From an uncultured Lentisphaeraceae bacterium (GTDB lineage: Bacteria; Verrucomicrobiota; Kiritimatiellia; RFP12; DVOR01), in NCBI GenBank assembly GCA_949289005.1, contig CASEMQ010000041.1, positions 1 to 37,668 on the forward strand: 37,668 bases of DNA. The letters are read 5' to 3'. Positions 16,009-23,305 of the stretch are shown here, piece by piece (the first letter of the stretch is position 1; every line of letters starts with the position of its first letter). The translations under genes and the position numbers were made by a program. The notes beneath the pieces were generated by a model. The model saw nothing but the letters and a program-made list of their open reading frames with translations, made no database searches and was not told the DNA's origin.

Positions 16009-16021
16009 AAGGGGTCAAAAA

Positions 16022-16105
16022 GCCGGAATGGTGGAATGGCAGACACAGCGGACTTAAAATCCGCGGCCGCATGGCGTAGGGGTTCGACTCCCCTTTCCGG
16101 CACCA
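16022..16105 (+). tRNA. tRNA-Leu (anticodon UAA)
   Basis: The acceptor stem GCCGGAA/TTCCGGC is perfect, with discriminator A and encoded CCA (16103-16105). The anticodon stem GCGGA/TCCGC closes the loop CTTAAAA with anticodon TAA. A class II variable arm (GCC/GGC stem) and the T arm AGGGG-TTCGACT-CCCCT are present. At 84 nt including CCA, this is a normal tRNA-Leu. It is only 17 nt upstream of the grpE start and no terminator intervenes, so it probably shares a transcript with grpE-dnaJ. Confidence 0.96.
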
Positions 16106-16122
16106 GAAAGGATTTCGCGCAA

Positions 16123-16755
16123 ATGGCAACGATGGACAACGAACAGGACAAGACGGAAACGACGGACGCCGCGGCGGAGGCGACGGGCACCGCGCCCCGG
16201 GACGAGGCTCCCGACGCGCCCGAGGCCGCCAACGACGCCGCCGAGGAAAAGGCCGGGCCCTCCGCCCGCGAGGCCGCGCTGGAGGCGGAGCTGGCCGCCG
16301 CGAAAGAGCGCCACCTCCGCCTGTTGGCGGACTTTGACAACCTGCGCAAGCGCACGGCGCGCGAGATCGACGAGCGCACGGCGCGCGCGAACGAGCGGCT
16401 CTTGGGGGCGCTCATCCCGATTTTCGACCATTTTGAGCTGGCGCTGCAATCCGCCCCGGCCGAGGATGCCTTTGCCGATGGCGTGCGCATGATCGCCAAC
16501 GAGTTCCGCAAGGCGCTCGAGCAATCGGGCGCGGAGGTCATCGACGCCTCGGCCGAGGGCACGCCGTTCGATCCTTCCGCGCACGAGGCGCTGTCGGCGG
16601 TGCCGCACGCCTCGGTGCCCAAGGATTGCGTGGTGAGCCAGTTCCGCAAGGGGTGGCGCCTGGGCGGCAAGGTGCTCCGCCCCGCGCAGGTCATCGTCTC
16701 GGCCGGCGCCCCGCAGGCCCCGGCCCCGGCCCAACCCACGGGAGAGGAGGCGTAA
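16123..16755 (+). CDS. grpE: Nucleotide exchange factor GrpE
   Basis: A 210-aa GrpE. An acidic, Ala-rich N-terminal tail (1-55) is followed by a long coiled-coil dimerisation helix (about 57-110, with [17 protein letters not shown]) and the beta-domain that opens DnaK (about 145-195, with [24 protein letters not shown]). It promotes ADP release from DnaK. The ATG at 16123 has AGAAAGGA 9 nt upstream; an ATG at 16132 is possible. dnaJ begins 1 nt after the stop. No CIRCE-type operator is visible upstream; the nearest promoter is the heptamer promoter before the tRNA, so classical HrcA control is not evident. dnaK itself is not in the window. Confidence 0.95.
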   Translation: MATMDNEQDKTETTDAAAEATGTAPRDEAPDAPEAANDAAEEKAGPSAREAALEAELAAAKERHLRLLADFDNLRKRTAREIDERTARANERLLGALIPIFDHFELALQSAPAEDAFADGVRMIANEFRKALEQSGAEVIDASAEGTPFDPSAHEALSAVPHASVPKDCVVSQFRKGWRLGGKVLRPAQVIVSAGAPQAPAPAQPTGEEA

Positions 16756-16756
16756 G

Positions 16757-17926
16757 ATGGCCGAGCAGAAGCGCGATTACTACGAGGTGCTGGGCGTGGC
16801 GCGCGACGCCGATGCCGACACCATCAAGAAGGCTTACCGCAAGCTGGCCATGAAGTGGCACCCGGACAAAAACCCGGGCGACAAGGAGGCGGAGGCGAAG
16901 TTCAAGGAGGCCTCCGAGGCCTATGCCGTGCTCTCCGACGCCGAGAAGCGCCGGCGCTACGACCAATTCGGCCACGAGGGCATGCGCGACGCCTTCGGCG
17001 CCGGCGGCTTCGACATGAGCGACCTGGGCGACATCCTCAGCCAAGTCTTCGGCGGCGGGGGCGGCGGCTTCGAGTTCAACTTCGGCGGGTTCGGCGGCGG
17101 GCGCCGCCGCGCCGACCCCACGGCGCCCCAGCGCGGCGAGGACACCGAGCAGGCCATCCGCCTCGCCTTCGAGGACGCGCTTTTCGGCACCTCGCTCCAG
17201 CTTCGCGTCCATGCCGCGGTGGCGTGCCCGGATTGCGGCGGCACGGGCGCGGCCAAGGGCTCCAAGCGCACCACCTGCAAGCACTGCAACGGCGCGGGCG
17301 TCATCCGCCAGCGCGGCGGCTTCTTCGGCATCGTCCAGCAGACCTGCCCAATCTGCCGCGGCGCCGGCACCGTCATCGAGAAGCCCTGCAAAAAGTGCGG
17401 AGGCGATGGCTTCGTGGCCGCGAACGAGACGGTGGACGTAACCATCCCGCCGGGCGTGGCCGACGGCATGAGCATCCGTGTCGCCGGCAAGGGCAACGCC
17501 GGCCCCAACAACGGCCCGCGCGGCGACCTCTACCTCCGCTGCGCCGTCGCCGCGAGCGACCTCTTCGATCGCGAGGGACAGGATCTCATCCTCCGCCTGC
17601 CCGTCTCCCCCGCCCTGCTGGCGCTCGGCGGCGAGGTGCCCGTCGAGACCCCCAACGGCACCGCCACCCTCAAAATCCCCGCCGGCACCGCCAACGGCAC
17701 CGTCATGCGGTTGCCCCGCCAAGGCGTCCGCGCCATCGGCCGCTTCCCGCAAGGCGACCTCCACGTCGTCCTCATGGCCGAGACGCCGCAGGCCCTCACC
17801 GACGCGCAAAAACAACAGTTGCGCGACTTCGAGGCCGGCGCGACCGACGCCACCTTCCCCAAGCGTGCCACCCTCAACCGCGCCGCCAAGGCCTTCGCCG
17901 CGCGCCGCGCCAAAACGAACCCCTGA
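16757..17926 (+). CDS. dnaJ: Chaperone protein DnaJ
   Basis: A full-length type I DnaJ of 389 aa. It has the J domain with HPD at 35-37, a Gly/Phe-rich region (about 75-115) and the cysteine-rich zinc domain with four CxxCxGxG repeats: [24 protein letters not shown] and CKKCGGDG (from Cys157). The C-terminal substrate-binding domains follow, with [19 protein letters not shown]. It stimulates DnaK ATPase and delivers unfolded clients. GAGGAGG overlaps the end of grpE as ribosome binding site. All functional residues are intact. Confidence 0.97.
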   Translation: MAEQKRDYYEVLGVARDADADTIKKAYRKLAMKWHPDKNPGDKEAEAKFKEASEAYAVLSDAEKRRRYDQFGHEGMRDAFGAGGFDMSDLGDILSQVFGGGGGGFEFNFGGFGGGRRRADPTAPQRGEDTEQAIRLAFEDALFGTSLQLRVHAAVACPDCGGTGAAKGSKRTTCKHCNGAGVIRQRGGFFGIVQQTCPICRGAGTVIEKPCKKCGGDGFVAANETVDVTIPPGVADGMSIRVAGKGNAGPNNGPRGDLYLRCAVAASDLFDREGQDLILRLPVSPALLALGGEVPVETPNGTATLKIPAGTANGTVMRLPRQGVRAIGRFPQGDLHVVLMAETPQALTDAQKQQLRDFEAGATDATFPKRATLNRAAKAFAARRAKTNP

Positions 17927-17943
17927 CACCCCCGGAGCACACC

Positions 17944-19296
17944 ATGGACGCACTGCCCCTCTCGCCCCTCACCGCCGTCAGCCCCCTTGACGGCCGCTAC
18001 GCCGACAAGACCGCCCCCCTGCGCGACGTCTTCTCCGAGTTTGGCCTCATCCGCCGCCGCGTCCAGGTCGAGATCGCCTGGCTCCTGGCGCTCTGCGACG
18101 AGCCGGCGCTCCCCGAGGCCCACGCCACCGCCGACGGACGCGCCGCCCTCCGGGCCATCGCCGACGGCTTCGCCTTGGCCGACGCCGAGCGCGTCAAGGC
18201 CATCGAGGCCACCACCCGCCACGACGTCAAGGCCGTCGAATACCTCATCCGCGAGCGCCTGCCGCAATCCTGCGCCCACCTCGCCGAGTTCGTGCACTTC
18301 GCCTGCACCTCCGAGGACATCAACAACATGGCCCACGCCCTCCAGCTTCGCGACGGGCTCGCCATCCTCCGCCCCGCCCAGGAGGCGCTCACCGATGCCC
18401 TCGCCGCCCTGGCCGACGAGACCCGCGCGCTCCCCATGCTCGCCCACACCCACGGCCAGCCCGCCAGCCCCACCACCCTCGGCAAGGAACTCGCCGTCTT
18501 CGTCCACCGCCTCCGCCGCGAGGCCGCGCAGATCGACGCCATCCGCCTCCCCGCCAAGATGAACGGCGCCGTCGGCAACTACAACGCCCACCTCGCCGCC
18601 GCCCCCGAGGTCGATTGGCCCGCCCTCGCGCGCCGCGTCATCGAGGGCTTCGGCCTCGGGCAAAACCCCCTCACCACCCAAATCGAGAGCCACGACGGCA
18701 TGGCCGAGCTCTTCGACGCCCTCCAGCGCTGGAACACCGTCCTCCTCGACCTCGACCGCGACATCTGGCTCTACGTCTCCATGCGCTACCTCCGCCAGAA
18801 AGCCGTCCCCGGCGAGGTCGGCTCCTCCACCATGCCCCACAAGATCAACCCCATCGACTTCGAGAACTCCGAGGGCAACATCGGCCTGGCCAACGCCATC
18901 CTCGGCCACCTCGCCCGCAAACTCCCCGTCTCGCGGATGCAGCGCGACCTCACGGACTCCACCGCCATCCGCAACGTCGGCGCCGGCTTCGCCTATTCCC
19001 TCATCGCCGTCCAGTCCACCCGCCGCGGCCTCGGCCGCATGACCCCCGACCCCGACGCCCTCGCCGCCGACCTCGACCGCAACTGGGAGGTCCTGGCCGA
19101 GCCCATCCAGACCGTCATGCGCCGCCACGGCGTCCCCAACGCCTACGAGAAACTCAAGGCGCTCACCCGCGGCCACGCCATCGACCAAGCCGCCATCCAC
19201 GCCTTCATCCAATCCCTCGACATCCCCGCCGCCGACAAAGCCCGCCTCCTTGCCCTCACCCCCGCCACCTACATCGGCCTGGCGGCGGGCAAATGA
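17944..19296 (+). CDS. purB: Adenylosuccinate lyase
   Basis: A 450-aa enzyme that cleaves SAICAR and adenylosuccinate, releasing fumarate, in purine and AMP synthesis. The start (LTAVSPLDGRYADKTAPLRDV) and overall layout match the E. coli-type PurB subfamily. Key blocks are TSEDINNMAHALQLRD (about 121-136), MLAHTHGQPASPTTLGKE (about 164-181) and the signature loop GSSTMPHKINPIDFENSEGN around 293-312. GGAG precedes the ATG by 6 nt. It follows dnaJ by 17 nt and is presumably the last gene of the tRNA-grpE-dnaJ transcript. No terminator lies between its stop and repeat element A. Confidence 0.95.
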   Translation: MDALPLSPLTAVSPLDGRYADKTAPLRDVFSEFGLIRRRVQVEIAWLLALCDEPALPEAHATADGRAALRAIADGFALADAERVKAIEATTRHDVKAVEYLIRERLPQSCAHLAEFVHFACTSEDINNMAHALQLRDGLAILRPAQEALTDALAALADETRALPMLAHTHGQPASPTTLGKELAVFVHRLRREAAQIDAIRLPAKMNGAVGNYNAHLAAAPEVDWPALARRVIEGFGLGQNPLTTQIESHDGMAELFDALQRWNTVLLDLDRDIWLYVSMRYLRQKAVPGEVGSSTMPHKINPIDFENSEGNIGLANAILGHLARKLPVSRMQRDLTDSTAIRNVGAGFAYSLIAVQSTRRGLGRMTPDPDALAADLDRNWEVLAEPIQTVMRRHGVPNAYEKLKALTRGHAIDQAAIHAFIQSLDIPAADKARLLALTPATYIGLAAGK

Positions 19297-19326
19297 GCGG
19301 ACCGGCGAACGAGAAACTTGCGCACA

Positions 19327-19543
19327 GACCACAAAGACACCAATCAGGCGTGGAAGGCTGTGCGCTCCACCGGTCGCTTCGCTCCCTACCGCGCACACCT
19401 TCCACGCCTCAATGCTTTGTCCGGAAAAGACAACGCCTTGGAACAAAAAGACTTCGATGCGCAGGTGGCGGACGCGGTAGGGAGGGCGCAGCCCGACCGG
19501 TGGAGCGTCCGACCGCCTGCGCACCGTTTGTGTCTTTGTGGTC
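19327..19543 (+). repeat. Structured dispersed element, copy A (217 bp)
   Basis: The ends are perfect 14-bp inverted repeats, GACCACAAAGACAC and GTGTCTTTGTGGTC. The left hairpin (19347-19408) has an 18-bp stem with one bulged C; the right hairpin (19459-19522) has a 17-bp stem with one G-T pair and one bulged A. The two loops are complementary to each other over 11 + 9 bp (TCCACCGGTCG and CTCCCTACC with their complements). The spacer between the hairpins (19409-19458) is the variable part. It occupies almost all of the 280-bp gap between the convergent ends of purB and the gene at 19577. The reading frames through it are not real genes. Confidence 0.9.
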
Positions 19544-19576
19544 CGAAGCGTGTGTGTTGTTTGTTCGCGATTGGGC

Positions 19577-20152
19577 TCACTCGCGGTCGACGGAGACGCG
19601 GAAGAAGCGCGAGGCGGCGGAGGGCGTGCCCCAGGCGGCCGGCGCGAGCGTGGCGGAGCCGTCGCCATCGGCGTCGGTCTCGGCAAGCGCCCGAAGGCCG
19701 GCCTCGGCGGAAGCATTGACGTGGGCGCGGAGCCAACCGTCGGGCACGTTGCCATAGTCCGCGCCAAGCGCGGAGTCGCCGGATTGGACGTAGACGGTTT
19801 TCGAGGAGCCGACCGTGCTCTCCGCCCAGTCGTCGTCGCCGCCGCGGCGGCGGGCGCGCAACGTGACGAAGAGCGTGGCCGCGTCGCGGGGGACAACGCA
19901 CGCGAGGGTATCATAGGCGGCGTACGAAGCGCCGATGACCTCGAGTTGGAACTCGGCTTGGGAGAGGTCGGCGGTCGTGGTGGTTTGGCCGCCGCACGTG
20001 ACGACGAGCGACGCGTCGGCGAGCGGCGCGCCGTCCGCCTCGAAGCCCGGGAGCACCGTGAAGACGCGCGCCGCGTCCCCGGGCGCCGCCGCGAGGCACG
20101 CGCACCACGCGCAGACCGTCGCCGCCAACGCGGCCCCCGGACGCTGCCTCAT
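19577..20152 (-). CDS. Small exported protein, 191 aa
   Basis: The ATG overlaps the upstream stop (ATGA). The protein has a Sec-type signal peptide (MRQRPGAALAATVCAWCACLAA, residues 1-26) and a beta-rich body with Thr/Asp-rich stretches. The C-terminus GTPSAASRFFRVSVDRE resembles the RFFRV-type ends of many secreted PVC-group proteins. I recognise no enzymatic motif. A longer in-frame reading upstream (to 21112) lies antiparallel in phase to the GDYXXLXY gene and is not real. It is the last gene of the three-gene minus-strand unit; repeat element A lies just beyond its stop. Confidence 0.7.
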   Translation of the reverse strand: MRQRPGAALAATVCAWCACLAAAPGDAARVFTVLPGFEADGAPLADASLVVTCGGQTTTTADLSQAEFQLEVIGASYAAYDTLACVVPRDAATLFVTLRARRRGGDDDWAESTVGSSKTVYVQSGDSALGADYGNVPDGWLRAHVNASAEAGLRALAETDADGDGSATLAPAAWGTPSAASRFFRVSVDRE

Positions 20153-21588
20153 GGCTTGGCGGGGAAGAGCCGGTCGGCCAGTTCGACGAGGCCGGGGGCG
20201 GTGGGCAAAACGCCGGCCGACGGCTTGGGCGGGTTCGGCAGGGCGCGGATGGCGGCCTCCACGCCCGCCAAGTGCGGACGCTCGGGGAGCGCGGCCAGTT
20301 CCTTGACGAAGGCCACGTAGTCGGCGTAGGTCTCGCAGCGCTCGAACCAAGCGTCCATCGTGCGGTCGGGACAACGGGCGAGTGCCGCCTCCAACGCCTC
20401 CGCGTCGCCACGCGCGGCGGCTTCGCGGGCAAGCGCCTCGCAGAAGGTGGACGTCCACTGGGCGCTGGTAACCAAATCGACGTTGTTGCGCAGTTGCTCG
20501 GCCAGCGCCGCGGCGCGCCCCGGCTCGGGCGGCGGCAGGCGCAGAGGCGAGCGGGTCTCCATCCAGCCCAAGCACCCGGGCGGGAGCGGCGCGCCCTCGG
20601 CCGGCTTCGCGATCAGGAGCCAGCGCACCGCCTTGTCGGCGGGCGGCGCGTCGGTGAGCAGGACGACGTTCTTGGCCCGGAGGCCCTCGGGCACGGCCTG
20701 CGCGCGCAGGGCGAACGCGACGTCGGGCCGATCCCGCACAATCCGGCGCGCGGCGGCCAAGGCGACCGGGTCGTTGCCCGGGCCGATGTAGAGCAGCCCT
20801 TGGCGGGCGTAACGCATCTCGGAGACGTCCTTGAAGAAGGTTTCGGCGATGGCCTCCGCCTCCCCCGGCGCAAAGTGCCGGGTCGTGGGCAGGGGGACGA
20901 CGTCGCCGAAGCCGGTGACATCGTACGAAATCCGGAACCACCCGCGTTGCGCCTGCCAGTCCGCATCGACCTCGTTCGGGGTCACGATGGGGGCGTCGGG
21001 CGGCGGCGCCCTGTCGAGGCGGCGGAACATCGTGGGCACATCGAGGGGCGCGACGAACGCGAGGCGGTCGTCCTCCCCGATCATGCGCCGCACGGCGCTC
21101 GTGTTTTGCCACATCAGGCGCGGCAGGGGGTCGATCCGCACCAGGCGCAAGGGCTTCGCCTCCGCCTCCGCAGGCTTCTCGGCGGTCGCCTTGTCCACCT
21201 CGGGCTGCACCCGCGCCGCGTAGTCATAGGCCAGCCGCCCCGCGATGGTGAGCGCCTCGGCCAGGGCCTGCCCGCGCCAGACGCGCACGGTCAGCAGCGC
21301 CGCCACGTTGTCGCCCACCGCGCTCTCCAGAGGCTCCGCGTAGCGTTGGTCGCAGTAGTAGCGCAGGTAATTCTTGGGCACGCCCTCGAGCGCCTCGGGC
21401 AAGTCGCCCTTGGGCGACAGGCGCACATAGTGCCCCATGAAGAGGTCGCGCGGGTCGAGGAGCGTTACCTCCAGCGCGATGGCCTCGCCGCGCGTGAGGA
21501 TGAGGTGCCGCTTGAGGAGCATCCACCCCGGCACGATGGCCTGGAGCGCGAGGCCCACCGCCAACAGAAGCAAACCGACCTTACGCAT
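20149..21588 (-). CDS. GDYXXLXY-domain protein
   Basis: A 479-aa protein beginning with a hydrophobic helix (about 4-25) followed by LTLLDPRDLFMGHYVRLSP-type sequence. Here GHYVRLS (52-58) matches the GDYXXLXY motif with H for D. This domain is regularly encoded beside DUF2157 membrane proteins, as here. The remaining 400 residues are a long extension without a domain I can name, including LAEQLRNNVDLVTSAQWTST and a C-terminal proline-rich part. The start overlaps the end of the DUF2157 gene by 8 nt. Its function is unknown; a periplasmic, membrane-tethered location is inferred. Confidence 0.8.
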   Translation of the reverse strand: MRKVGLLLLAVGLALQAIVPGWMLLKRHLILTRGEAIALEVTLLDPRDLFMGHYVRLSPKGDLPEALEGVPKNYLRYYCDQRYAEPLESAVGDNVAALLTVRVWRGQALAEALTIAGRLAYDYAARVQPEVDKATAEKPAEAEAKPLRLVRIDPLPRLMWQNTSAVRRMIGEDDRLAFVAPLDVPTMFRRLDRAPPPDAPIVTPNEVDADWQAQRGWFRISYDVTGFGDVVPLPTTRHFAPGEAEAIAETFFKDVSEMRYARQGLLYIGPGNDPVALAAARRIVRDRPDVAFALRAQAVPEGLRAKNVVLLTDAPPADKAVRWLLIAKPAEGAPLPPGCLGWMETRSPLRLPPPEPGRAAALAEQLRNNVDLVTSAQWTSTFCEALAREAAARGDAEALEAALARCPDRTMDAWFERCETYADYVAFVKELAALPERPHLAGVEAAIRALPNPPKPSAGVLPTAPGLVELADRLFPAKP

Positions 21589-22822
21589 GGTGCCCTCCCT
21601 TCCGGCGCGCCGCCACCGCCAAAACCACGTTCATCGCCACCAACAGCACCCCGCCGCCGATCAACGTGAGCCCCCGCGCCATCAAATCCGCCTCGTACGC
21701 CACAAAGCCCGTCCACGCCGTCGCCACCACGAAGAGCAGCCCCTCGTTGGCCGCCATCCGCCGCCCCGTCGCCACCCCCGCGACCATCAACGCGATGCCC
21801 ACCGCCAGCAGCCCCCCCAACGCCAGCCCAAAGAAATCCAGCGCCAACGCCAACAGCGCGATTGGCAACGCCGCCAGCAAAATCCCCTCGTCCCGAAAGG
21901 TCCACCGCGCCGTCGCCCCCACCAACACCGCCACCGCGATCGCCGCCGCCAACGGTATCGCCTCCCGGAAAAACGAAACGTCGGCTATCGCCATGAGGAA
22001 GAGCGCGTCGATCGCCACCGTCAGCCCGCCGAACAGCGACAGCGGCCGCCGCCCCGCGCCCAGCCCGCGCTCCGCGAACGTCCCCGCGACCAACGGCATT
22101 GCCAACGCCAGCGACGTCACCGCCTGCGCCCAGCCATCCGCCGAACTGTCGCGCAGCCACGGTTTCAACGCATCCGCGCACGCCGCGCCGAGCGCGAACG
22201 CGAAGACCAGCGCGGCCACCGTCGCCACGAGCGCCCCCAGCCACTGCTGGCCCACCGCGTACCATCTCTCGCGCCGCCAGAAGGGCGCCACCCGAGGCGC
22301 CAACACCCCCACCGTCGCCGCGATCAGCACCGCCCGCCACGCATCGTCCGTCAGCCACTCCACCGGCACGTCCGCACGCCGCGCCACGCACGCCGTCGCG
22401 ATGCCAAACCCCGCGCACGCCAGCCACCCCGCCGTCGACCGCACCGCGTAAGCCACCGGCAACAGCAACACCGTCATCGCCGCGCAAAAGGCAAACGCGT
22501 CCGACGCCAGTTGCAACACCCGCCCCAAGAGCGCCACCGCGCACAGCACGCCCCCCACCCAAATCACCCCCAGCGCCTCCCCCGCCGCCAACGACACCTC
22601 CCCGCGCCGTCGCCGCCCCGCCACCCACCCAAAGCCGCCCCACGCCAACGCCAACGGCGCCAACGCCACCGCCACCTGCGTCCCAAAAGGCACCGTGTGC
22701 CAATTCGCCGCCAACAGCGCCGCCACCCCGCCCACGATCAACGCCGCCCCCGCCGTGCACAACCACAGCGCACCCTGAAGCGACCCTCGCGCCTGAGGCG
22801 CCAAAACATCCGTCTCTGCCAT
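21581..22822 (-). CDS. DUF2157 multi-spanning membrane protein
   Basis: A 413-aa protein with about a dozen hydrophobic helices. After a short polar N-terminus, the segment LWLCTAGAALIVGGVAALLA and ANWHTVPFGTQVAVALA matches the DUF2157 start. The ATG at 22822 has a strong AAAGGAGG 7 nt upstream; a longer start at 22852 lacks this. Its partner, the GDYXXLXY protein, is the next gene. This pair is common in bacteria but functionally uncharacterised. Coding-strand codons are G-rich, the opposite of the C-rich distal gene. Confidence 0.82.
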   Translation of the reverse strand: MAETDVLAPQARGSLQGALWLCTAGAALIVGGVAALLAANWHTVPFGTQVAVALAPLALAWGGFGWVAGRRRRGEVSLAAGEALGVIWVGGVLCAVALLGRVLQLASDAFAFCAAMTVLLLPVAYAVRSTAGWLACAGFGIATACVARRADVPVEWLTDDAWRAVLIAATVGVLAPRVAPFWRRERWYAVGQQWLGALVATVAALVFAFALGAACADALKPWLRDSSADGWAQAVTSLALAMPLVAGTFAERGLGAGRRPLSLFGGLTVAIDALFLMAIADVSFFREAIPLAAAIAVAVLVGATARWTFRDEGILLAALPIALLALALDFFGLALGGLLAVGIALMVAGVATGRRMAANEGLLFVVATAWTGFVAYEADLMARGLTLIGGGVLLVAMNVVLAVAARRKGGHHA

Positions 22823-22852
22823 AATCGGCCTCCTTTCTCGCGTGACACCCAC

Positions 22853-22861
22853 AGTTTAACA
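22853..22861 (-). promoter_or_regulatory. Extended -10 promoter of the DUF2157 unit
   Basis: On the minus strand TGT followed by TAAACT (22858-22853) gives an extended -10 box. It sits about 30 nt before the ATG, leaving room for the AAAGGAGG site. No convincing -35 is visible. Mobile element B is inserted 37 bp further upstream. Confidence 0.5.
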
Positions 22862-22889
22862 CAATCCCGCGCCGCCCGCAGACTGCCGG

Positions 22890-22898
22890 GACGGGAGG
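22890..22898. repeat. Target-site duplication, left copy (9 bp)
   Basis: GACGGGAGG directly abuts the left terminal inverted repeat of element B and recurs perfectly at 23176-23184 directly after the right end. Confidence 0.85.
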
Positions 22899-23175
22899 CA
22901 ATAGTGTCCGGGAAAACTGCGCCTGGACCACAAAGACACCAACCGGGCGTGGAAGGCTGTGCGCTCCACCGGTCGCTTCGCTCCCTACCGCGCACACCTT
23001 CCACGCCTCAATGTCCTGTCCGGAAAAGACCATGTTTTGGAACAAAAGACCATCGATGCGCAGGTGGCGGACGCGGTAGGGAGGGCGCAGCCCGACCGGT
23101 GGAGCGTCCGACCGCCTGCGCACCGTTTGTGTCTTGGTGGTCCGAAGCGTGTGGTAATTTCCCCGGACACTATTG
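22899..23175 (+). mobile_element. MITE-like element, copy B of the structured repeat (277 bp)
   Basis: The terminal inverted repeats begin CAATAGTGTCCGGG and match over 17 of 18 bases. A perfect 9-bp direct repeat flanks them, the mark of transposase-mediated insertion. Inside lies the same 217-bp core as copies A and C (22926-23142), with inner ends GACCACAAAGACAC and GTGTCTTGGTGGTC (one mismatch) and both hairpins with complementary loops. It encodes no transposase, so movement would need an enzyme acting in trans. It sits between the terminator of the beta-helix gene and the promoter of the DUF2157 unit. Confidence 0.88.
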
Positions 23176-23184
23176 GACGGGAGG
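23176..23184. repeat. Target-site duplication, right copy (9 bp)
   Basis: GACGGGAGG, identical to 22890-22898, directly follows the right end of element B. Confidence 0.85.
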
Positions 23185-23245
23185 AGGCGTCCCTCCAGGC
23201 CCGCGTGCGCCGGCACGCCCCAAATCCGCGCGAGCGGTTCACCGA

Positions 23246-23279
23246 GAAAAAGGCCCCGGGCGCAATGCACTCCGGGGCC
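23246..23279 (-). terminator. Intrinsic terminator of the beta-helix protein gene
   Basis: Read on the minus strand, GGCCCCGG and CCGGGGCC pair around a 12-nt loop and are followed by TTTTTCTC. It lies 27 bp beyond the stop of the gene at 23306. Confidence 0.85.
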
Positions 23280-23305
23280 AGCGTGTGTGAATAAAGTCCT
23301 TTGCC

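Noticed and set aside
20153..21112. 960-bp N-terminal extension of the small exported protein (19577-20152)
   Set aside because: It overlaps the GDYXXLXY gene on the same strand in another frame. The ATG at 20152 starts a clean signal peptide and gives the ATGA overlap common here.
19318..23294. Small ORFs starting MRSTGRFAPYRAHLPRLN, and minus-strand frames with IEAWKVCAVGSEATGGAHSL, repeated at all three element copies
   Set aside because: They are translations of the hairpin element. Conservation follows base pairing, not coding, and the frames run out of the element at different places.
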